Source: an uncultured Hyphomicrobiales bacterium (GTDB lineage Bacteria > Pseudomonadota > Alphaproteobacteria > Rhizobiales > Beijerinckiaceae). From it: DNA of 43,438 bases. The position numbers and the translations under genes are program-made. The stretch's first letter is position 1. Each line of letters starts with the position of its first letter. Under the pieces are notes generated by a model that saw only the letters and a list, made by a program, of their open reading frames with translations, had not been told where the DNA came from and did not search any database. Of this stretch, positions 33,820-43,037 are shown in pieces. The stretch lies in the NCBI GenBank assembly GCA_903931945.1, contig CAIZEI010000141.1, positions 1-43,438 of the forward strand, read 5' to 3'.

Positions 33820-35534
33820 GGGTTCGCGTGGCAATGCATCCGCACTATGTCCAGAAACGCCGCCCCATAGCGCGCTCTTGCGGTTGCGCTGAATCCTTCG
33901 ATTTCAGCCAATCCGGCAAGGTCCTGCGGGGGTCGCCTGGCGATTTTCGCGAGCGCTGAATCCGGGATGATATCCCGCGGCGGCCGGCGCGACGCCCGTG
34001 CAAGTTCAAGCCGTCTGGCTTGCAGCGCCGCATATAGCCGGCGCTCGGCTATGGTGAACGGCGGAACGGGCTGCTGTTCCACCTCATCCTGCGCTGCGTC
34101 CGGCGCTTCGACGCTTGTTGCAATGTTGTCCTTTGTCATGGGCTCATCGCCGCTCGCGCCAAATCTTTTAGCCAGATGTCGCGCTACGACGCCCGGCCAG
34201 TCGCGCGCCTGCCGCCGCAGGCTTTCAGTCGCTTCGCCGGTCAGCGCGCGAGCAACCCCGGCAACAGCGGCCGCGCCAGGTTTGAGCCAGCGTTGCGGAA
34301 CAAACCTCCCTGCGCCGAGCGACCCGAGCAGCCCCGCGCAATTGTCGCAATTGCCGCATGGCGCCGACGCCTCGTCAAAGGCCGCCAGCAGCGTCTGACG
34401 ACGGCAGGCCCGCCCCTCGCAGAGCGCGCGCATGGCGGCAAGGTTGCGCGCGCGCGCCTTGACGCGCTCGGGGCTGCTCTCCCCCTCGCCGAGGAGTCGC
34501 TGGCGGCGATCGAATTCGGCTTCGCTCCACAACGCCAGCGCTTCGGCGGGCGCGCCATCGCGTCCGGCGCGACCGATTTCCTGATAATAGGCCTCAATGC
34601 TGGTGGGCGGATCGGCGTGGCAGACAAAACGGACATCCGGCTTGTCGATGCCCATGCCAAAGGCGAGGGTGGCGCACATGACAACGCCTTGCGCCGATGA
34701 AAACTCATCTTGCCGCGCGGCGCGCGTTTCTGGGTCAAGACCGGCGTGATAGGCGCTGGCCCAGTGGCCACGGGCGCTGAGAGCATGGGCGAATTTCTCG
34801 GTGCGGTCGCGCGATTGGCAATAAACAATGCCGCTCTGGCCGCGCCGGGCCGAAACAAACGCAAGAATTTGCTGGAACGGATCCGTTTTGCGGGCCATCG
34901 CAAGTCGAATATTCGGGCGGTCGAATGAGCCGATAATTTCCGTTGGCTTGCGGTCGCCGAACAGAAGCGCCACGATTTCCTGGCGTGTGCGCGCATTGGC
35001 CGTTGCTGTCACCGCCAGAGTCTGGATGCCGCCAAGCTCCCAGGCGACGTCGCGCAACGCCAGATATTCCGGACGGAAATCATGTCCCCATTGCGAGAGG
35101 CAATGAGCTTCGTCAATCGCAAGGAGGTGCGCGCCGCCCCGTTTGAAAAGCCCGGTCAGGCCGGGCAGGGCGAAGCGTTCGGGCGCGACATAGACCAGTT
35201 TGAGCCTGCGCTCTTCGATTGCCCGTTCAACGGCCTGCGATTCTCCGCCAAGATTGCCCGAGTGCAGCGCGCCGGCTGCGATGCCGCGCGCGCTCAACCG
35301 CGTCACTTGATCGCGCATCAGAGAGATCAGCGGCGAGACAACGACCGTCAGGCCCGGGCGCAGCAGCGCCGGCAATTGATAGCAAAGTGATTTGCCGCCG
35401 CCTGTCGGCAGAACGGCAAGCACATTCTCGCCTGCAATCACTGCGGCGATTATATCGTTCTGATGCGGCAGAAAATCCGCAAATCCGAAATGGCGCGCCA
35501 TTTTCTCGCGCGCTTCGGGAAGGCTGGCAATCAT
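33807..35534 (-). CDS. recQ: RecQ-like ATP-dependent DNA helicase
   Basis: 575 residues. Helicase core: TGGGKS (44-49), DEAH box 141-144 within [19 protein letters not shown], motif VTATAN, and [11 protein letters not shown] RecQ-type zinc region follows with CEGRACRRQ and CGNCDNC, then a C-terminal HRDC-like segment ([20 protein letters not shown]). It unwinds DNA 3' to 5' in repair and recombination. The product is a little short for RecQ because the winged-helix/HRDC linker is compact. Its ATG shares ATGA with the stop of the ABC ATPase, so it is translated with the transporter. Confidence 0.95.
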   Translation of the reverse strand: MIASLPEAREKMARHFGFADFLPHQNDIIAAVIAGENVLAVLPTGGGKSLCYQLPALLRPGLTVVVSPLISLMRDQVTRLSARGIAAGALHSGNLGGESQAVERAIEERRLKLVYVAPERFALPGLTGLFKRGGAHLLAIDEAHCLSQWGHDFRPEYLALRDVAWELGGIQTLAVTATANARTRQEIVALLFGDRKPTEIIGSFDRPNIRLAMARKTDPFQQILAFVSARRGQSGIVYCQSRDRTEKFAHALSARGHWASAYHAGLDPETRAARQDEFSSAQGVVMCATLAFGMGIDKPDVRFVCHADPPTSIEAYYQEIGRAGRDGAPAEALALWSEAEFDRRQRLLGEGESSPERVKARARNLAAMRALCEGRACRRQTLLAAFDEASAPCGNCDNCAGLLGSLGAGRFVPQRWLKPGAAAVAGVARALTGEATESLRRQARDWPGVVARHLAKRFGASGDEPMTKDNIATSVEAPDAAQDEVEQQPVPPFTIAERRLYAALQARRLELARASRRPPRDIIPDSALAKIARRPPQDLAGLAEIEGFSATARARYGAAFLDIVRMHCHANPHAR

Positions 35535-36259
35535 ACGTTCGCCAATCGGCGAGCGGCCTCAACCCTTATGGCCGCGATCAATTCGGGCGGGCGCGCTCCG
35601 CGCCTTTCTGATATTCCGATATCGGCAATGACGCCGCAAGGTCGGCCTGACAACAGGATCAGTCGGTCGGCGAGCGTAATCGCCTCGTCCATATCATGCG
35701 TCACCAGAAGCGTTGTGACCGGCCGTCGTTCGACCATTAACGCCAGTTCTTCGCGCAGGCTTGCGGCGAGTTTTGCATCAAGAGAAACGAAGGGTTCGTC
35801 GAGCAGCAACAGATCCGGCTCCACGGCGAATGCGCGGGCGAGCGCGAGCCGACGCGCCATGCCGCCCGAGATCTCGCCGGGGTAGCGGTCCCGGCAGTCC
35901 CCAAGCTGAAAAGCGGTCAGAAGCGCATCGAGATCGTCATGCGCTGCGCCCGGCGCGGCGATGCGCAGATTTTCGAACACGCTGCGCCAAGGCAACAGGC
36001 GCGGCTCCTGGAACACCATGCCCAGGCGTCCGCGCGCCGGCTTCACGATGTTGCCCTTGTAATCGGGGTCGAGGCCAGCGATCAGCCGCAGCAAGGTCGT
36101 CTTGCCGCAGCCCGATGGCCCCACCAGTGCGGCGACCTCGCCGGTTTCGATGCGCAAGGCAAAGTCGCTCAACACCGGAATGCGTTTTCCAGCGGCGGAC
36201 TGAAAGAATTTCCCGTCAATTCTGACGTCGAGAGCTGCTGGGACGCCAACGCGCGGCAT
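35531..36259 (-). CDS. ABC transporter ATP-binding protein, SsuB/TauB type
   Basis: 242 residues. Walker A is GPSGCGKTT, the Q-loop is VFQEPRLLPWRSV (typical of the nitrate/taurine/sulfonate group), the signature is ISGGMARRLALARA, and Walker B is LLLLDEPFVSLD. The start is ATG 36259, inside the end of the permease gene (44-bp overlap); an upstream TTG (36292) is possible, and neither has a clear site. It powers the permease and binding protein encoded before it. Confidence 0.9.
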   Translation of the reverse strand: MPRVGVPAALDVRIDGKFFQSAAGKRIPVLSDFALRIETGEVAALVGPSGCGKTTLLRLIAGLDPDYKGNIVKPARGRLGMVFQEPRLLPWRSVFENLRIAAPGAAHDDLDALLTAFQLGDCRDRYPGEISGGMARRLALARAFAVEPDLLLLDEPFVSLDAKLAASLREELALMVERRPVTTLLVTHDMDEAITLADRLILLSGRPCGVIADIGISERRGARPPELIAAIRVEAARRLANV

Positions 36260-36965
36260 GTTGTTCAAAGGGTTGCACCAGAAAGATTTCAATTGCCAGC
36301 ATAACCGCCACGAAGGCGAGCGAATAGGCCAGAATGCGCGTCACATCGAAAAGCTGGAATGCGGAGCCGATCTCAAAGCCGACCCCGTTGGGTCGTCCGA
36401 TGAGTTCAACGACGAGCACAATTTTCCAGACCAGCGAAAGGCCCGCCCGGGCGGCCGCGGCGAAATAGGGCGCAAGCTGCGGCGCCGCCACATGCCGCAA
36501 CCATGTTGCGCGTGAGAAGGAAAACACATGCGCGAGATCATCGAGCTTCGGGTCGAGCGCGCGCGCGCCCTCGCGCAGCGTCACAGTCGCGGATGGCAGT
36601 TTGTTGAGCGCTACGGCTGCGATGGCCGCAGTCTCGGTCAGACCGCCCCAGATATAGGCGAGCACAATGATCACCAGCGCAGGCAGGTTGAGCAGCACGA
36701 CCAGCCATGGGTCAGCGAGCCTGTCGGCAAGGCGCGAACGCCCCATCCAGAGTCCGAGCGCCGAGCCAATGGCCATGGCAATCACAAAGGCTGCAATCAC
36801 GCGGGCGAGCGTCGCCCCCAGATTGGCGAACAGCGCGCCAGATCGCGCTTCGGCAAGCATCGCGGCGCCAACCGCCATTGGCGCAGGCAACAGGCGCGGC
36901 CCGGCGATCCCGGCGCCGGCCTGCCAGCAGGCCAGCATTGTCAGCAGGGAAACAATGCGCGCCAT
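36216..36965 (-). CDS. ABC transporter permease, SsuC/TauC type
   Basis: 249 residues with about six spans. The cytoplasmic EAA-like loop is in EGARALDPKLDDLAHVFSFS, followed by LRHVAAPQLAPYFAAAARAGLSLVWKIVLVVEL, as in the nitrate/sulfonate family. The N-terminal GPRLLPAPMAV is the usual start after the first helix. Its ATG overlaps the stop of the binding-protein gene (TAATG), so the three genes form one coupled operon. Confidence 0.9.
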   Translation of the reverse strand: MARIVSLLTMLACWQAGAGIAGPRLLPAPMAVGAAMLAEARSGALFANLGATLARVIAAFVIAMAIGSALGLWMGRSRLADRLADPWLVVLLNLPALVIIVLAYIWGGLTETAAIAAVALNKLPSATVTLREGARALDPKLDDLAHVFSFSRATWLRHVAAPQLAPYFAAAARAGLSLVWKIVLVVELIGRPNGVGFEIGSAFQLFDVTRILAYSLAFVAVMLAIEIFLVQPFEQHAARWRPSSSRRQN

Positions 36966-37945
36966 TAATGCGTTGCCTCTGCGCCGCCGCGCCAGTAGGT
37001 TCCCGCATCAAGTTCGAGCGCGCCGGCAGTCAGGCCGACGTTGCCGGTTTTCGCAATCGCGCGGAACAGGATTCGCGCATCCGCCTCTTCCGCCGCCAGC
37101 GGGCGCGCCCTGGCGCCAGCGCTGTAACGCGTCCGGTAAAGTTCAAGCGCGGCGGGCGAGGCGGCCCCGGTGTGTGCGCCGATGCGTCGCCACTCTTCCG
37201 GCGAGTCTGCGAGAATTTGTCGCGCCTGCGTGGATATGTCCAGAAAGCTGGCGATGGCGGCGGGATGCGCTGATGCGAAATGTCCATCGAATGCATAGCC
37301 GACGAGAGCTGCGGGCGCGCTCGCGCCCAATGCGCGCTCGACATCTGTCATCTCGATCGCGCGGCGAAAACCCGAAATCTCAAGATCGGCGCAGATATTC
37401 CAGTAATTCAGAACAGCCGCGAGTTCGCCCTGTTCGGCTTTTGCCGCGAGCAGTCGCGGCGCGCCATAGGCGGGTTCGGACTGTTTGGAAAGATCGAAAC
37501 CCGCGCGCAACGCCAACGCCCGCAACAGCAGCCAGCTTTTGTCGAGCGGGCCGCCAGCGACGCCGATCTTGCGCCCTTTCAAATCTTCGATCGAGTGGAT
37601 CGGGGAATCCGTCGGCGCCATCACAGCCCCAAGAGCCGTTGTATAGGGCGCAAACACCAGAGCGCCGCCCAGCGCCCGTTGTTGCGCGACAAACATGACA
37701 TCCGCCAGGACGATATCGGCGGCGCCGGCCTGCAAGGCAATCCTGCCGGCCTCCGGCGCAGCATATTGGCTGATCTGAAGATCGAGCCCTGCTTTTTCCG
37801 CGAGGCCATGAGCCTTGATGACGTCAAGTTCCCACGCAAGCGTGCCTGTGGCCTGGGCGGCAATGCGCAGCCGATCGGCGGCCTGAGCTCCATTCAGTCC
37901 CGTCAACATCAGAGCAAGCGCAGTCCAGAACCATCTTCCCGGCAA
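36965..37945 (-). CDS. ABC transporter substrate-binding protein, SsuA/NMT1 type
   Basis: 326 residues with a signal peptide (WFWTALALMLTGLNGAQA) before ADRLRIAAQ. Family blocks are EKAGLDLQISQY, GRIALQAGAADIVLADVMFV, IHSIEDLKGRKIGVAGGPLDKSW and LNYWNICADLE. I chose TTG 37945 as the start because GGGGAGG lies five bases before it; no ATG with a site gives a signal peptide. The ligand may be a small organic acid, sulfonate or pyrimidine; nothing decides. The gene diverges from the cytochrome c gene. Confidence 0.87.
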   Translation of the reverse strand: MPGRWFWTALALMLTGLNGAQAADRLRIAAQATGTLAWELDVIKAHGLAEKAGLDLQISQYAAPEAGRIALQAGAADIVLADVMFVAQQRALGGALVFAPYTTALGAVMAPTDSPIHSIEDLKGRKIGVAGGPLDKSWLLLRALALRAGFDLSKQSEPAYGAPRLLAAKAEQGELAAVLNYWNICADLEISGFRRAIEMTDVERALGASAPAALVGYAFDGHFASAHPAAIASFLDISTQARQILADSPEEWRRIGAHTGAASPAALELYRTRYSAGARARPLAAEEADARILFRAIAKTGNVGLTAGALELDAGTYWRGGAEATH

Positions 37946-37980
37946 GCGGTCCTCCCCATACAGTTTTCGGCGCCAGCCGG

Positions 37981-38009
37981 TTGTTTGCCGGGCGCGCGTG
38001 ACATAATAT
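37981..38009 (+). promoter_or_regulatory. Candidate promoter of the cytochrome c gene
   Basis: TTGTTT (37981-37986) and TAATAT (38004-38009) with a 17-bp spacer face the cytochrome gene. The leader would be about 75 nt and contains the palindrome CCCCCGGGGG at 38030-38039. Confidence 0.45.
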
Positions 38010-38089
38010 CCATTCGCGCCGCCACGTCACCCCCGGGGGCAAACCCCTTGGCGAGCGAATCCATCCGACCCCGTTTGAAGGAACCATCA

Positions 38090-38488
38090 ATGAAACTGAC
38101 GCACGCCGCCGCAGCCCTCGCCGCTACGCTTTTCCTTGCCGCGCCCGCCCTAGCCGATGGCGACGCCGCCGCCGGGCGCAACCTGTTCAATCAGTGCCGC
38201 GCCTGCCACCAGATAGGCGCCGATGCGCAGAATTCGGTTGGTCCGGTGCTGAACGGCGTTTTTGGCCGCAAGGCGGGCCAGTATCCCGGCTATAATTATT
38301 CCGACGCCAACAAAGGGTCCGGCCTGACCTGGGATGAAGCCACGCTGACCGAATATCTCAAGGATCCTCGCGCCAAGGTTCCCGGCACCAAGATGATTTT
38401 TCCTGGCATCAAGCAGCCCGAGCGCGTGGCCAATCTCATCGCCTTCCTGAAGACGATCAAGGAAAACGGCGACGGCGCCGACGAATGA
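38090..38488 (+). CDS. Class I c-type cytochrome
   Basis: 132 residues. The signal peptide is followed by mature DGDAAAGRNLF. The haem site is CRACH at 36-40, with Met102 (GTKMIFPG) as distal ligand, typical of cytochrome c2/c550 with a single haem. RBS AAGGA lies before the ATG at 38090. It carries electrons in the periplasm; a quinoprotein dehydrogenase such as that at the window's left end is a possible donor, but this is inference. A hairpin follows the stop. Confidence 0.93.
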   Translation: MKLTHAAAALAATLFLAAPALADGDAAAGRNLFNQCRACHQIGADAQNSVGPVLNGVFGRKAGQYPGYNYSDANKGSGLTWDEATLTEYLKDPRAKVPGTKMIFPGIKQPERVANLIAFLKTIKENGDGADE

Positions 38489-38490
38489 AG

Positions 38491-38521
38491 CCAGGAGTTC
38501 GGACTTTGATTCCTGGATTTT
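38491..38521 (+). terminator. Probable terminator of the cytochrome c gene
   Basis: CCAGGA and TCCTGG (extendable to 8 bp by a wobble pair) enclose a 10-14 nt loop and are followed by ATTTTG, two bases after the stop. Weak but correctly placed. Confidence 0.45.
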
Positions 38522-38542
38522 GGGCAAGCGTAGATGCGAAAA

Positions 38543-38573
38543 TGTCCGGATTGATCGTGGGTCGATCCGGACA
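38543..38573. repeat. 9-bp inverted repeat upstream of the pterin dehydratase gene
   Basis: TGTCCGGAT at 38543-38551 and ATCCGGACA at 38565-38573 form an exact inverted repeat with a 13-bp spacer, about 40 bases before the next start codon. It could be an operator or hairpin; no T-run follows. Confidence 0.45.
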
Positions 38574-38614
38574 CACGTTGGTCTCACGGGTTTGGCGCAA
38601 GAGCGGAGCTTGGT

Positions 38615-38995
38615 GTGGTTGAACGTAAACTTCTGCAGGTCTATGCGGAAACCGAAATCCGGGACCGCCTGACGGGCGCGCTCCGGCATTGGCGCTTCGA
38701 GGACGGCTCAATTTGCCGAACCTACCGCACGAACGGGTGGAAGGGGACGATGATGGCGGCCAACGCCATCGCGCATCTGGCCGAAGTGGCCTGGCATCAC
38801 CCCGAATTGCGCGCGACCTGGCCGTCGGTTGACGTGCGCCTCAATACGCATGAGGCCGGCGGCGTGACGGACCGAGATTTTGAACTCGCGCTGAAAATCG
38901 AAACCTTTCTGCAATGGCGCCCGGTCGGAGATGGGGGCGCGCTCGAAGGAACGCCTGCTGACGCTGCCCACGCCTATATTGCGATTGATGCGTGA
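38615..38995 (+). CDS. phhB: Pterin-4a-carbinolamine dehydratase
   Basis: 126 residues. The core CRTYRTNGWKGTMMAANAIAHLAEVAWHHPEL and VDVRLNTHEAGGVTDRDFELA match PCD/DCoH, which recycles 4a-hydroxytetrahydrobiopterin. The catalytic His are at 61, 62 (WHHPE) and 79 (NTHE). The start is GTG 38615 after GCGGAG. The N-terminal 25 and C-terminal 25 residues are extra to the Pfam core. No phenylalanine hydroxylase gene is in view, so the pterin partner is unknown. Confidence 0.9.
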   Translation: MVERKLLQVYAETEIRDRLTGALRHWRFEDGSICRTYRTNGWKGTMMAANAIAHLAEVAWHHPELRATWPSVDVRLNTHEAGGVTDRDFELALKIETFLQWRPVGDGGALEGTPADAAHAYIAIDA

Positions 38996-39048
38996 AGCAA
39001 CTTTGACGCGGTTTGCGTTTGGGTGGCAGCGTTGCCGCTGCGCAATTT

Positions 39049-40188
39049 CTATCGCGAATCATATCGACCGCGCAGCCCCGCCTTCTCCAAGCGCGGGAAC
39101 ACTTCCTGGGCAAAATAAGGCAGCTCCTGCAAGTAATTCAGGAACACCAGCGTCGATCCGGCAACGCCGACAGACGCAATCCTTTGCAATTCTTCGACCA
39201 CGTCATCAGGCGTTCCGATAATCGGATACATGCCCGCAAACATGCCGGGATAGGGGCGCGGCTTGGCGCCGGCCAATGTTGCGGCAAGTTGCCGGTCAGC
39301 CGATGTGTCGCCCGACTTCGTGCTCGCGGACATGGTGCGCGCCTTCTGCCGTGCGAAATAGTCGAGCGCATCGGGGTCCGCCATTTCAACCGCGTAGTAA
39401 TGGGCGTAGTCGAGGGCCTCCTTGCGGGTGGGTTTGCAGACGAATTGCGTTTCGACATAGACATCGGGGTTTTTGCCCCACTGCGCTGCAACGCCCTTGA
39501 AGCGTTGCACCGTGTCGCGCGCGACATTGAGGCTTTGCAGCGAGGTAAACAGGATATCGGCGGCTTTGGCGGCAAAGAGCTGGCCGTCGCCCGATTGCGC
39601 CGCCGACATGACGGGCGGGCGCGGCCTCTGCACGGGAAGCGGATCGGTCGTCAGACCCTTGAGGTCGAAGAACTCGCCCTTCCAGTCAAATTTTGGCCCG
39701 CCTTCCAGAAGCCGGGCGTAGATTTCATACCATTCGAGGCCACGATCGTAGCGCCGCTCGCCGGTCAGCGCGATGCCATGCGGACTGAATTCATCCGGGT
39801 TCCAGCCGCAAACAATATTGAGTCCTGCGCGTCCATGCGTTGCGTGATCGACGGTTGCAATCGCCTTGGCCGCAAAGGCCGCGGTAATGAGCGAGACATG
39901 CGCGGTGACAAAAAGCCCGGTGTGTTTGGTCAGCGCGCCCAGTGCGCCCGCCTGCGTGAAGGTCTCGAACGAGCGGCCCCACATGTCCGCCTCGCCGCCG
40001 AGTCCATGCCACTTGGCGATAGGCAGTAAAAATTCGACGCCGATGTCGTCTGCGAGTCGGGCGACTGCGACCATTTCGTCCCAGTCCGCGCGCCAGCGCT
40101 CTGGCGCCCGCGATGGCGTCATGCCGCCCGCGCAATTGATGCCAAACAAGCCGAACTTGAAACGATTGTCGCCAAAATATGCAGCCAT
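39049..40188 (-). CDS. LLM-class flavin-dependent monooxygenase (RutA/SsuD-like)
   Basis: 379 residues. FKFGLFGINCAGGMT, RLADDIGVEFLLPIAKWHG, VTAHVSLITAAFAAKAIATVDHATHGRAGLNIVCGWN and EGGPKFDWKGEFFDLK match the RutA/alkanesulfonate/dimethyl-sulfone monooxygenase group. Start at 40188 follows GGGGAGG by six bases. It lies 77 bp after fmt on the same strand and converges on phhB. Whether it opens pyrimidines or attacks a sulfone or sulfonate is unresolved; no rut or ssu partners adjoin. Confidence 0.9.
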   Translation of the reverse strand: MAAYFGDNRFKFGLFGINCAGGMTPSRAPERWRADWDEMVAVARLADDIGVEFLLPIAKWHGLGGEADMWGRSFETFTQAGALGALTKHTGLFVTAHVSLITAAFAAKAIATVDHATHGRAGLNIVCGWNPDEFSPHGIALTGERRYDRGLEWYEIYARLLEGGPKFDWKGEFFDLKGLTTDPLPVQRPRPPVMSAAQSGDGQLFAAKAADILFTSLQSLNVARDTVQRFKGVAAQWGKNPDVYVETQFVCKPTRKEALDYAHYYAVEMADPDALDYFARQKARTMSASTKSGDTSADRQLAATLAGAKPRPYPGMFAGMYPIIGTPDDVVEELQRIASVGVAGSTLVFLNYLQELPYFAQEVFPRLEKAGLRGRYDSR

Positions 40189-40265
40189 GGCGCGCCTCCC
40201 CCCGATTGGATCGGCAGAGTAGAGCGCGCAAACGCCGAGTCAATTGGCGCGTCAATGGACTGGCG

Positions 40266-41195
40266 CTATCCCAGGCGTCCGGGAATCGCCCGGGCGCCGC
40301 GCAGAAAGTCAGCGGCGCGCATCGGGCCTTTGCCTGCGCGTTGCAATTCGAGAATACGCACGGCGCCCGCGCCGCAAGCGATTGTAAGGTCTTCATCGAG
40401 CACGGCGCCTGGCGCGCCCACTGCGTCGGCAAGCGTCGAGCGCAGCGCTTTTACGCGCTCGGGCCCGCCGCCAAAATCCGCTTCAAAGAAGGCGCCCGGG
40501 AACGGCGAAAGCCCCCGGATGAGATTGTGCACATCGCGGGCCGGATGCGACCAGTCGATGCGGCTTTCGGCCTTGTCGATTTTGCGGGCATAGACCGCGC
40601 CCGCCTCGTCTTGCGGCTGAAACGACAATGCGCCGCGCGACAGAGCGGACAACGCCCGCGCCATCAGATCGGCGCCTGTGCGCGAGAGCTGGTCGTGCAA
40701 TTGCCCGGCTGTCATATCGGGTCCAATCGCCGCGCGTTCAGCCATGCCGATGGGGCCGGTGTCGAGACCTTCTTCCATCCGCATGACCATGACGCCGCTT
40801 TCGGCATCGCCCGCCATGATGGCGCGCTGGATGGGCGCTGCGCCGCGCCAGCGCGGCAGCAGTGAAGCGTGCAGATTGAGGCAGCCATGGCGCGGCGTCT
40901 CCAGTATGTCTTTGGGCAGAATCAGTCCGTAGGCGACAACGACGGCGACGTCGGCGTCATGCCCGCCAAAGAGTTCGACGGCCTCGGGCGTACGCAATGT
41001 TCTGGGCGTATGCACCGGGATTGCAAAGCGCTCGGCCAGCGCATGAACCGGCGACGGCCGCAAGGCCATGCCGCGTCCGGCAGGTTTCGGCGCGCGTGTA
41101 TAGACGGCGACGACCTCATGTCCCTGACCGATGATTTCAGTCAGGGTGGGCGCGGAAAATTCCGGCGTGCCCATAAAGACAATACGCAGGCTCAT
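40266..41195 (-). CDS. fmt: Methionyl-tRNA formyltransferase
   Basis: 309 residues. [15 protein letters not shown] at the start and the hallmark [16 protein letters not shown] (formyl-THF and catalytic site) identify Fmt, which formylates initiator Met-tRNA. The C-terminal tRNA-binding domain is present. It lies 25 bp downstream of def, the usual pair. Confidence 0.97.
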   Translation of the reverse strand: MSLRIVFMGTPEFSAPTLTEIIGQGHEVVAVYTRAPKPAGRGMALRPSPVHALAERFAIPVHTPRTLRTPEAVELFGGHDADVAVVVAYGLILPKDILETPRHGCLNLHASLLPRWRGAAPIQRAIMAGDAESGVMVMRMEEGLDTGPIGMAERAAIGPDMTAGQLHDQLSRTGADLMARALSALSRGALSFQPQDEAGAVYARKIDKAESRIDWSHPARDVHNLIRGLSPFPGAFFEADFGGGPERVKALRSTLADAVGAPGAVLDEDLTIACGAGAVRILELQRAGKGPMRAADFLRGARAIPGRLG

Positions 41196-41220
41196 GGGAA
41201 AACCGCCTCCGTAGCGCGCC

Positions 41221-41745
41221 CTACATGCCTTCTTCGGCGCGCTTGGCGGCGGCCTTGGCGAATTTCTTGATGGCCCGTTCGCGCTTCAGCCGCGAGATAT
41301 GATCGATGAACAGAACGCCGTTGAGATGGTCGATTTCGTGCTGGATGCAGGTCGCCAGCAGGCCGTCAGCCTCGATTTCCTGTGGCGCGCCATTGCGGTC
41401 GAGAAAGCGTGCGCGCACGCGAGCCGGTCGTGTCACCTCTTCGTAATAGTCGGGAATCGACAGGCAGCCCTCTTCGTGAACATTGGTTTCTTCCGACGAC
41501 CAGACGATTTCCGGATTGATGAGGAACATCGGGGCGGGTGGGTCGTCCTTGCCTGAAACGTCCATGACGACCACGCGGCGCAACACGGCGATCTGGATGG
41601 CTGCGAGGCCAATGCCGGGCGCATCATACATGGTCTCCAGCATGTCATCCATCAGCGCGCGCGTCTCGTCATCGACGCTCCCAACTGGCGCGCAGACCTG
41701 ACGCAGGCGGGGATCGGGCAGACAGATAATCGGACGGATGGACAT
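41221..41745 (-). CDS. def: Peptide deformylase
   Basis: 174 residues. The three motifs are GIGLAAIQI (45-52; Ile replaces the usual Pro), EEGCLSIP with Cys94, and QHEIDHL with His136, Glu137 and His140, giving the complete metal site. It removes the formyl group from nascent proteins. First gene of the def-fmt pair. Confidence 0.97.
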   Translation of the reverse strand: MSIRPIICLPDPRLRQVCAPVGSVDDETRALMDDMLETMYDAPGIGLAAIQIAVLRRVVVMDVSGKDDPPAPMFLINPEIVWSSEETNVHEEGCLSIPDYYEEVTRPARVRARFLDRNGAPQEIEADGLLATCIQHEIDHLNGVLFIDHISRLKRERAIKKFAKAAAKRAEEGM

Positions 41746-41829
41746 GGCGCAGGAGTCTCGCGGAAAGCTTCACATAAGCACGCTGGCGCGCGCGGTCAAT
41801 TTCTGGTTTGGCCAGCAGTGGCAACAACC

Positions 41830-41881
41830 GGTTAACCGCGTTTCCTAAGCGCAGGTTAATGAAAACAGCGCATATTTAACC
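41830..41881. repeat. GGTTAA repeats in front of the extensin-like gene
   Basis: GGTTAACC (41830-41837), GGTTAA (41854-41859) and inverted TTAACC (41876-41881) are spaced within 52 bp directly before the start codon. TTAACC resembles CtrA half-sites, but the N7 spacing of a CtrA box is absent. Confidence 0.35.
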
Positions 41882-41882
41882 T

Positions 41883-42812
41883 ATGGCGCGTTGCGTAAGG
41901 CCATGGGGTATCGGTCTGGCCCTGATTTTCATGCTGTCGGGTTGCGGTTATTTCCCGCACCCTGAGCGGCCGGCCTGGCGCGCGCAGGCCGAAAACGTCT
42001 GCCTGGCGGAGCATCTTGTGCAGGCCTCAGCCTATGCCAGCCCCGTCAATCCCATTGACGGGCCGGGGATTTGCGGCCTCGCTCATCCCTTCAAGGTCAC
42101 CGCGCTGGATGGCGGCACAGTGGAGCTCAACGCGCCGCAGACGATTGGCTGTCCGCTTACGGCGGCGCTCGACCAATGGGTCCATGAGGTCGTTCAACCC
42201 ATCGCAATGGCGCGCTTTGGCCAACCGGTGGCGCGCATCAATTCGATGGGCTCGTTCTCGTGCCGGACAATTGACAATATTCCAGGCAAGGGATTGTCGG
42301 AGCACGCGTTCGGCAATGCGACCGATATCGGCGGCTTCCGCCTTGCCGATGGACACGAATTCTCCGTCGTCAAGGCCTGGACGCGCGGGACAGATCAAGA
42401 GAAGGCGTTTTTGCGCGAAGTTCAGGCGGGCGCCTGCAATATTTTCACCACTGTGCTTGCGCCAGGCGCCGACACATTCCATTACAACCATATTCACATG
42501 GATTTGGCGATGCATGGGCGCACCTCGACGGGGCCGCGGCGCATCTGCAAGCCAACGCCCGCGCCGCAACTGACGCCGGCGCCTGGCGCGCATGACGATT
42601 TGCCGCCGTCGCCCGATGTTGAAGAGGAATTCGATGTCCAGCGCAGCGTTCCCCGTGGAGCAGCTTTCGCAAGCGGGATGACGCTTTCCGCCCCGCCCGC
42701 GCCCGCGACGGGCGGTCCCCTTCGCCCCGCCTATATGGCGGTTGCGCGCAGCCGCCCGCCCACACATGGCGCAATCGATGAACGCGGCGTTTATTCGTCG
42801 CAGGACGAGTAG
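41883..42812 (+). CDS. Extensin-like domain lipoprotein
   Basis: 309 residues. The lipobox LSGCG near residue 20 indicates an outer-membrane or periplasmic lipoprotein. The extensin-like C domain (PF06904 type) is seen in INSMGSFSCRTID, LSEHAFGNATDIGGF and FHYNHIHMDLAM, whose His/Asp cluster resembles metal peptidases acting on peptidoglycan. A Pro-rich, presumably disordered tail follows from about residue 225. No Shine-Dalgarno precedes the ATG (a TTAACC lies directly before it), suggesting leaderless translation or a different start. It diverges from def with 137 bp between. Confidence 0.9.
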   Translation: MARCVRPWGIGLALIFMLSGCGYFPHPERPAWRAQAENVCLAEHLVQASAYASPVNPIDGPGICGLAHPFKVTALDGGTVELNAPQTIGCPLTAALDQWVHEVVQPIAMARFGQPVARINSMGSFSCRTIDNIPGKGLSEHAFGNATDIGGFRLADGHEFSVVKAWTRGTDQEKAFLREVQAGACNIFTTVLAPGADTFHYNHIHMDLAMHGRTSTGPRRICKPTPAPQLTPAPGAHDDLPPSPDVEEEFDVQRSVPRGAAFASGMTLSAPPAPATGGPLRPAYMAVARSRPPTHGAIDERGVYSSQDE

Positions 42813-42982
42813 AGCGCATTCAAGTGGAATGTGAACTGGCGTCGCGTCAGTAAAACGCGTCAATGGGTCAATTCCGGGCATACTTTGATCCATACGAATT
42901 CGAATGGGCTCCAGACAACATCGATCCCTGCACACAGCGCCGCCGATTTCACACTGCCCGCCCTTTCCGGTCGCATGTCGGG

Positions 42983-43010
42983 TTGCGCTTGCTGACGGTC
43001 TGATTATAAG
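42983..43010 (+). promoter_or_regulatory. Candidate stable-RNA promoter for tRNA-Ser
   Basis: TTGCGC (42983-42988) and TATAAG (43005-43010) with a 16-bp spacer, followed by a GC-rich discriminator (GGGCC), the pattern of stringently controlled stable-RNA promoters. It lies before the duplicated segment. Confidence 0.4.
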
Positions 43011-43037
43011 GGGCCTCCGGCGCGCGCGTTTTTGGTC

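Noticed and set aside
32653..33834. 393-codon minus-strand frame over both adc genes
   Set aside because: Shadow frame; its repeated pattern mirrors the adc duplication on the plus strand.
37280..38089. Plus-strand extension upstream of the cytochrome c gene
   Set aside because: Covers antisense of the binding protein; the signal peptide and RBS at 38090 fix the true start.
41832..41879. CtrA box
   Set aside because: TTAA half-sites are not separated by seven bases, so no full consensus site exists.
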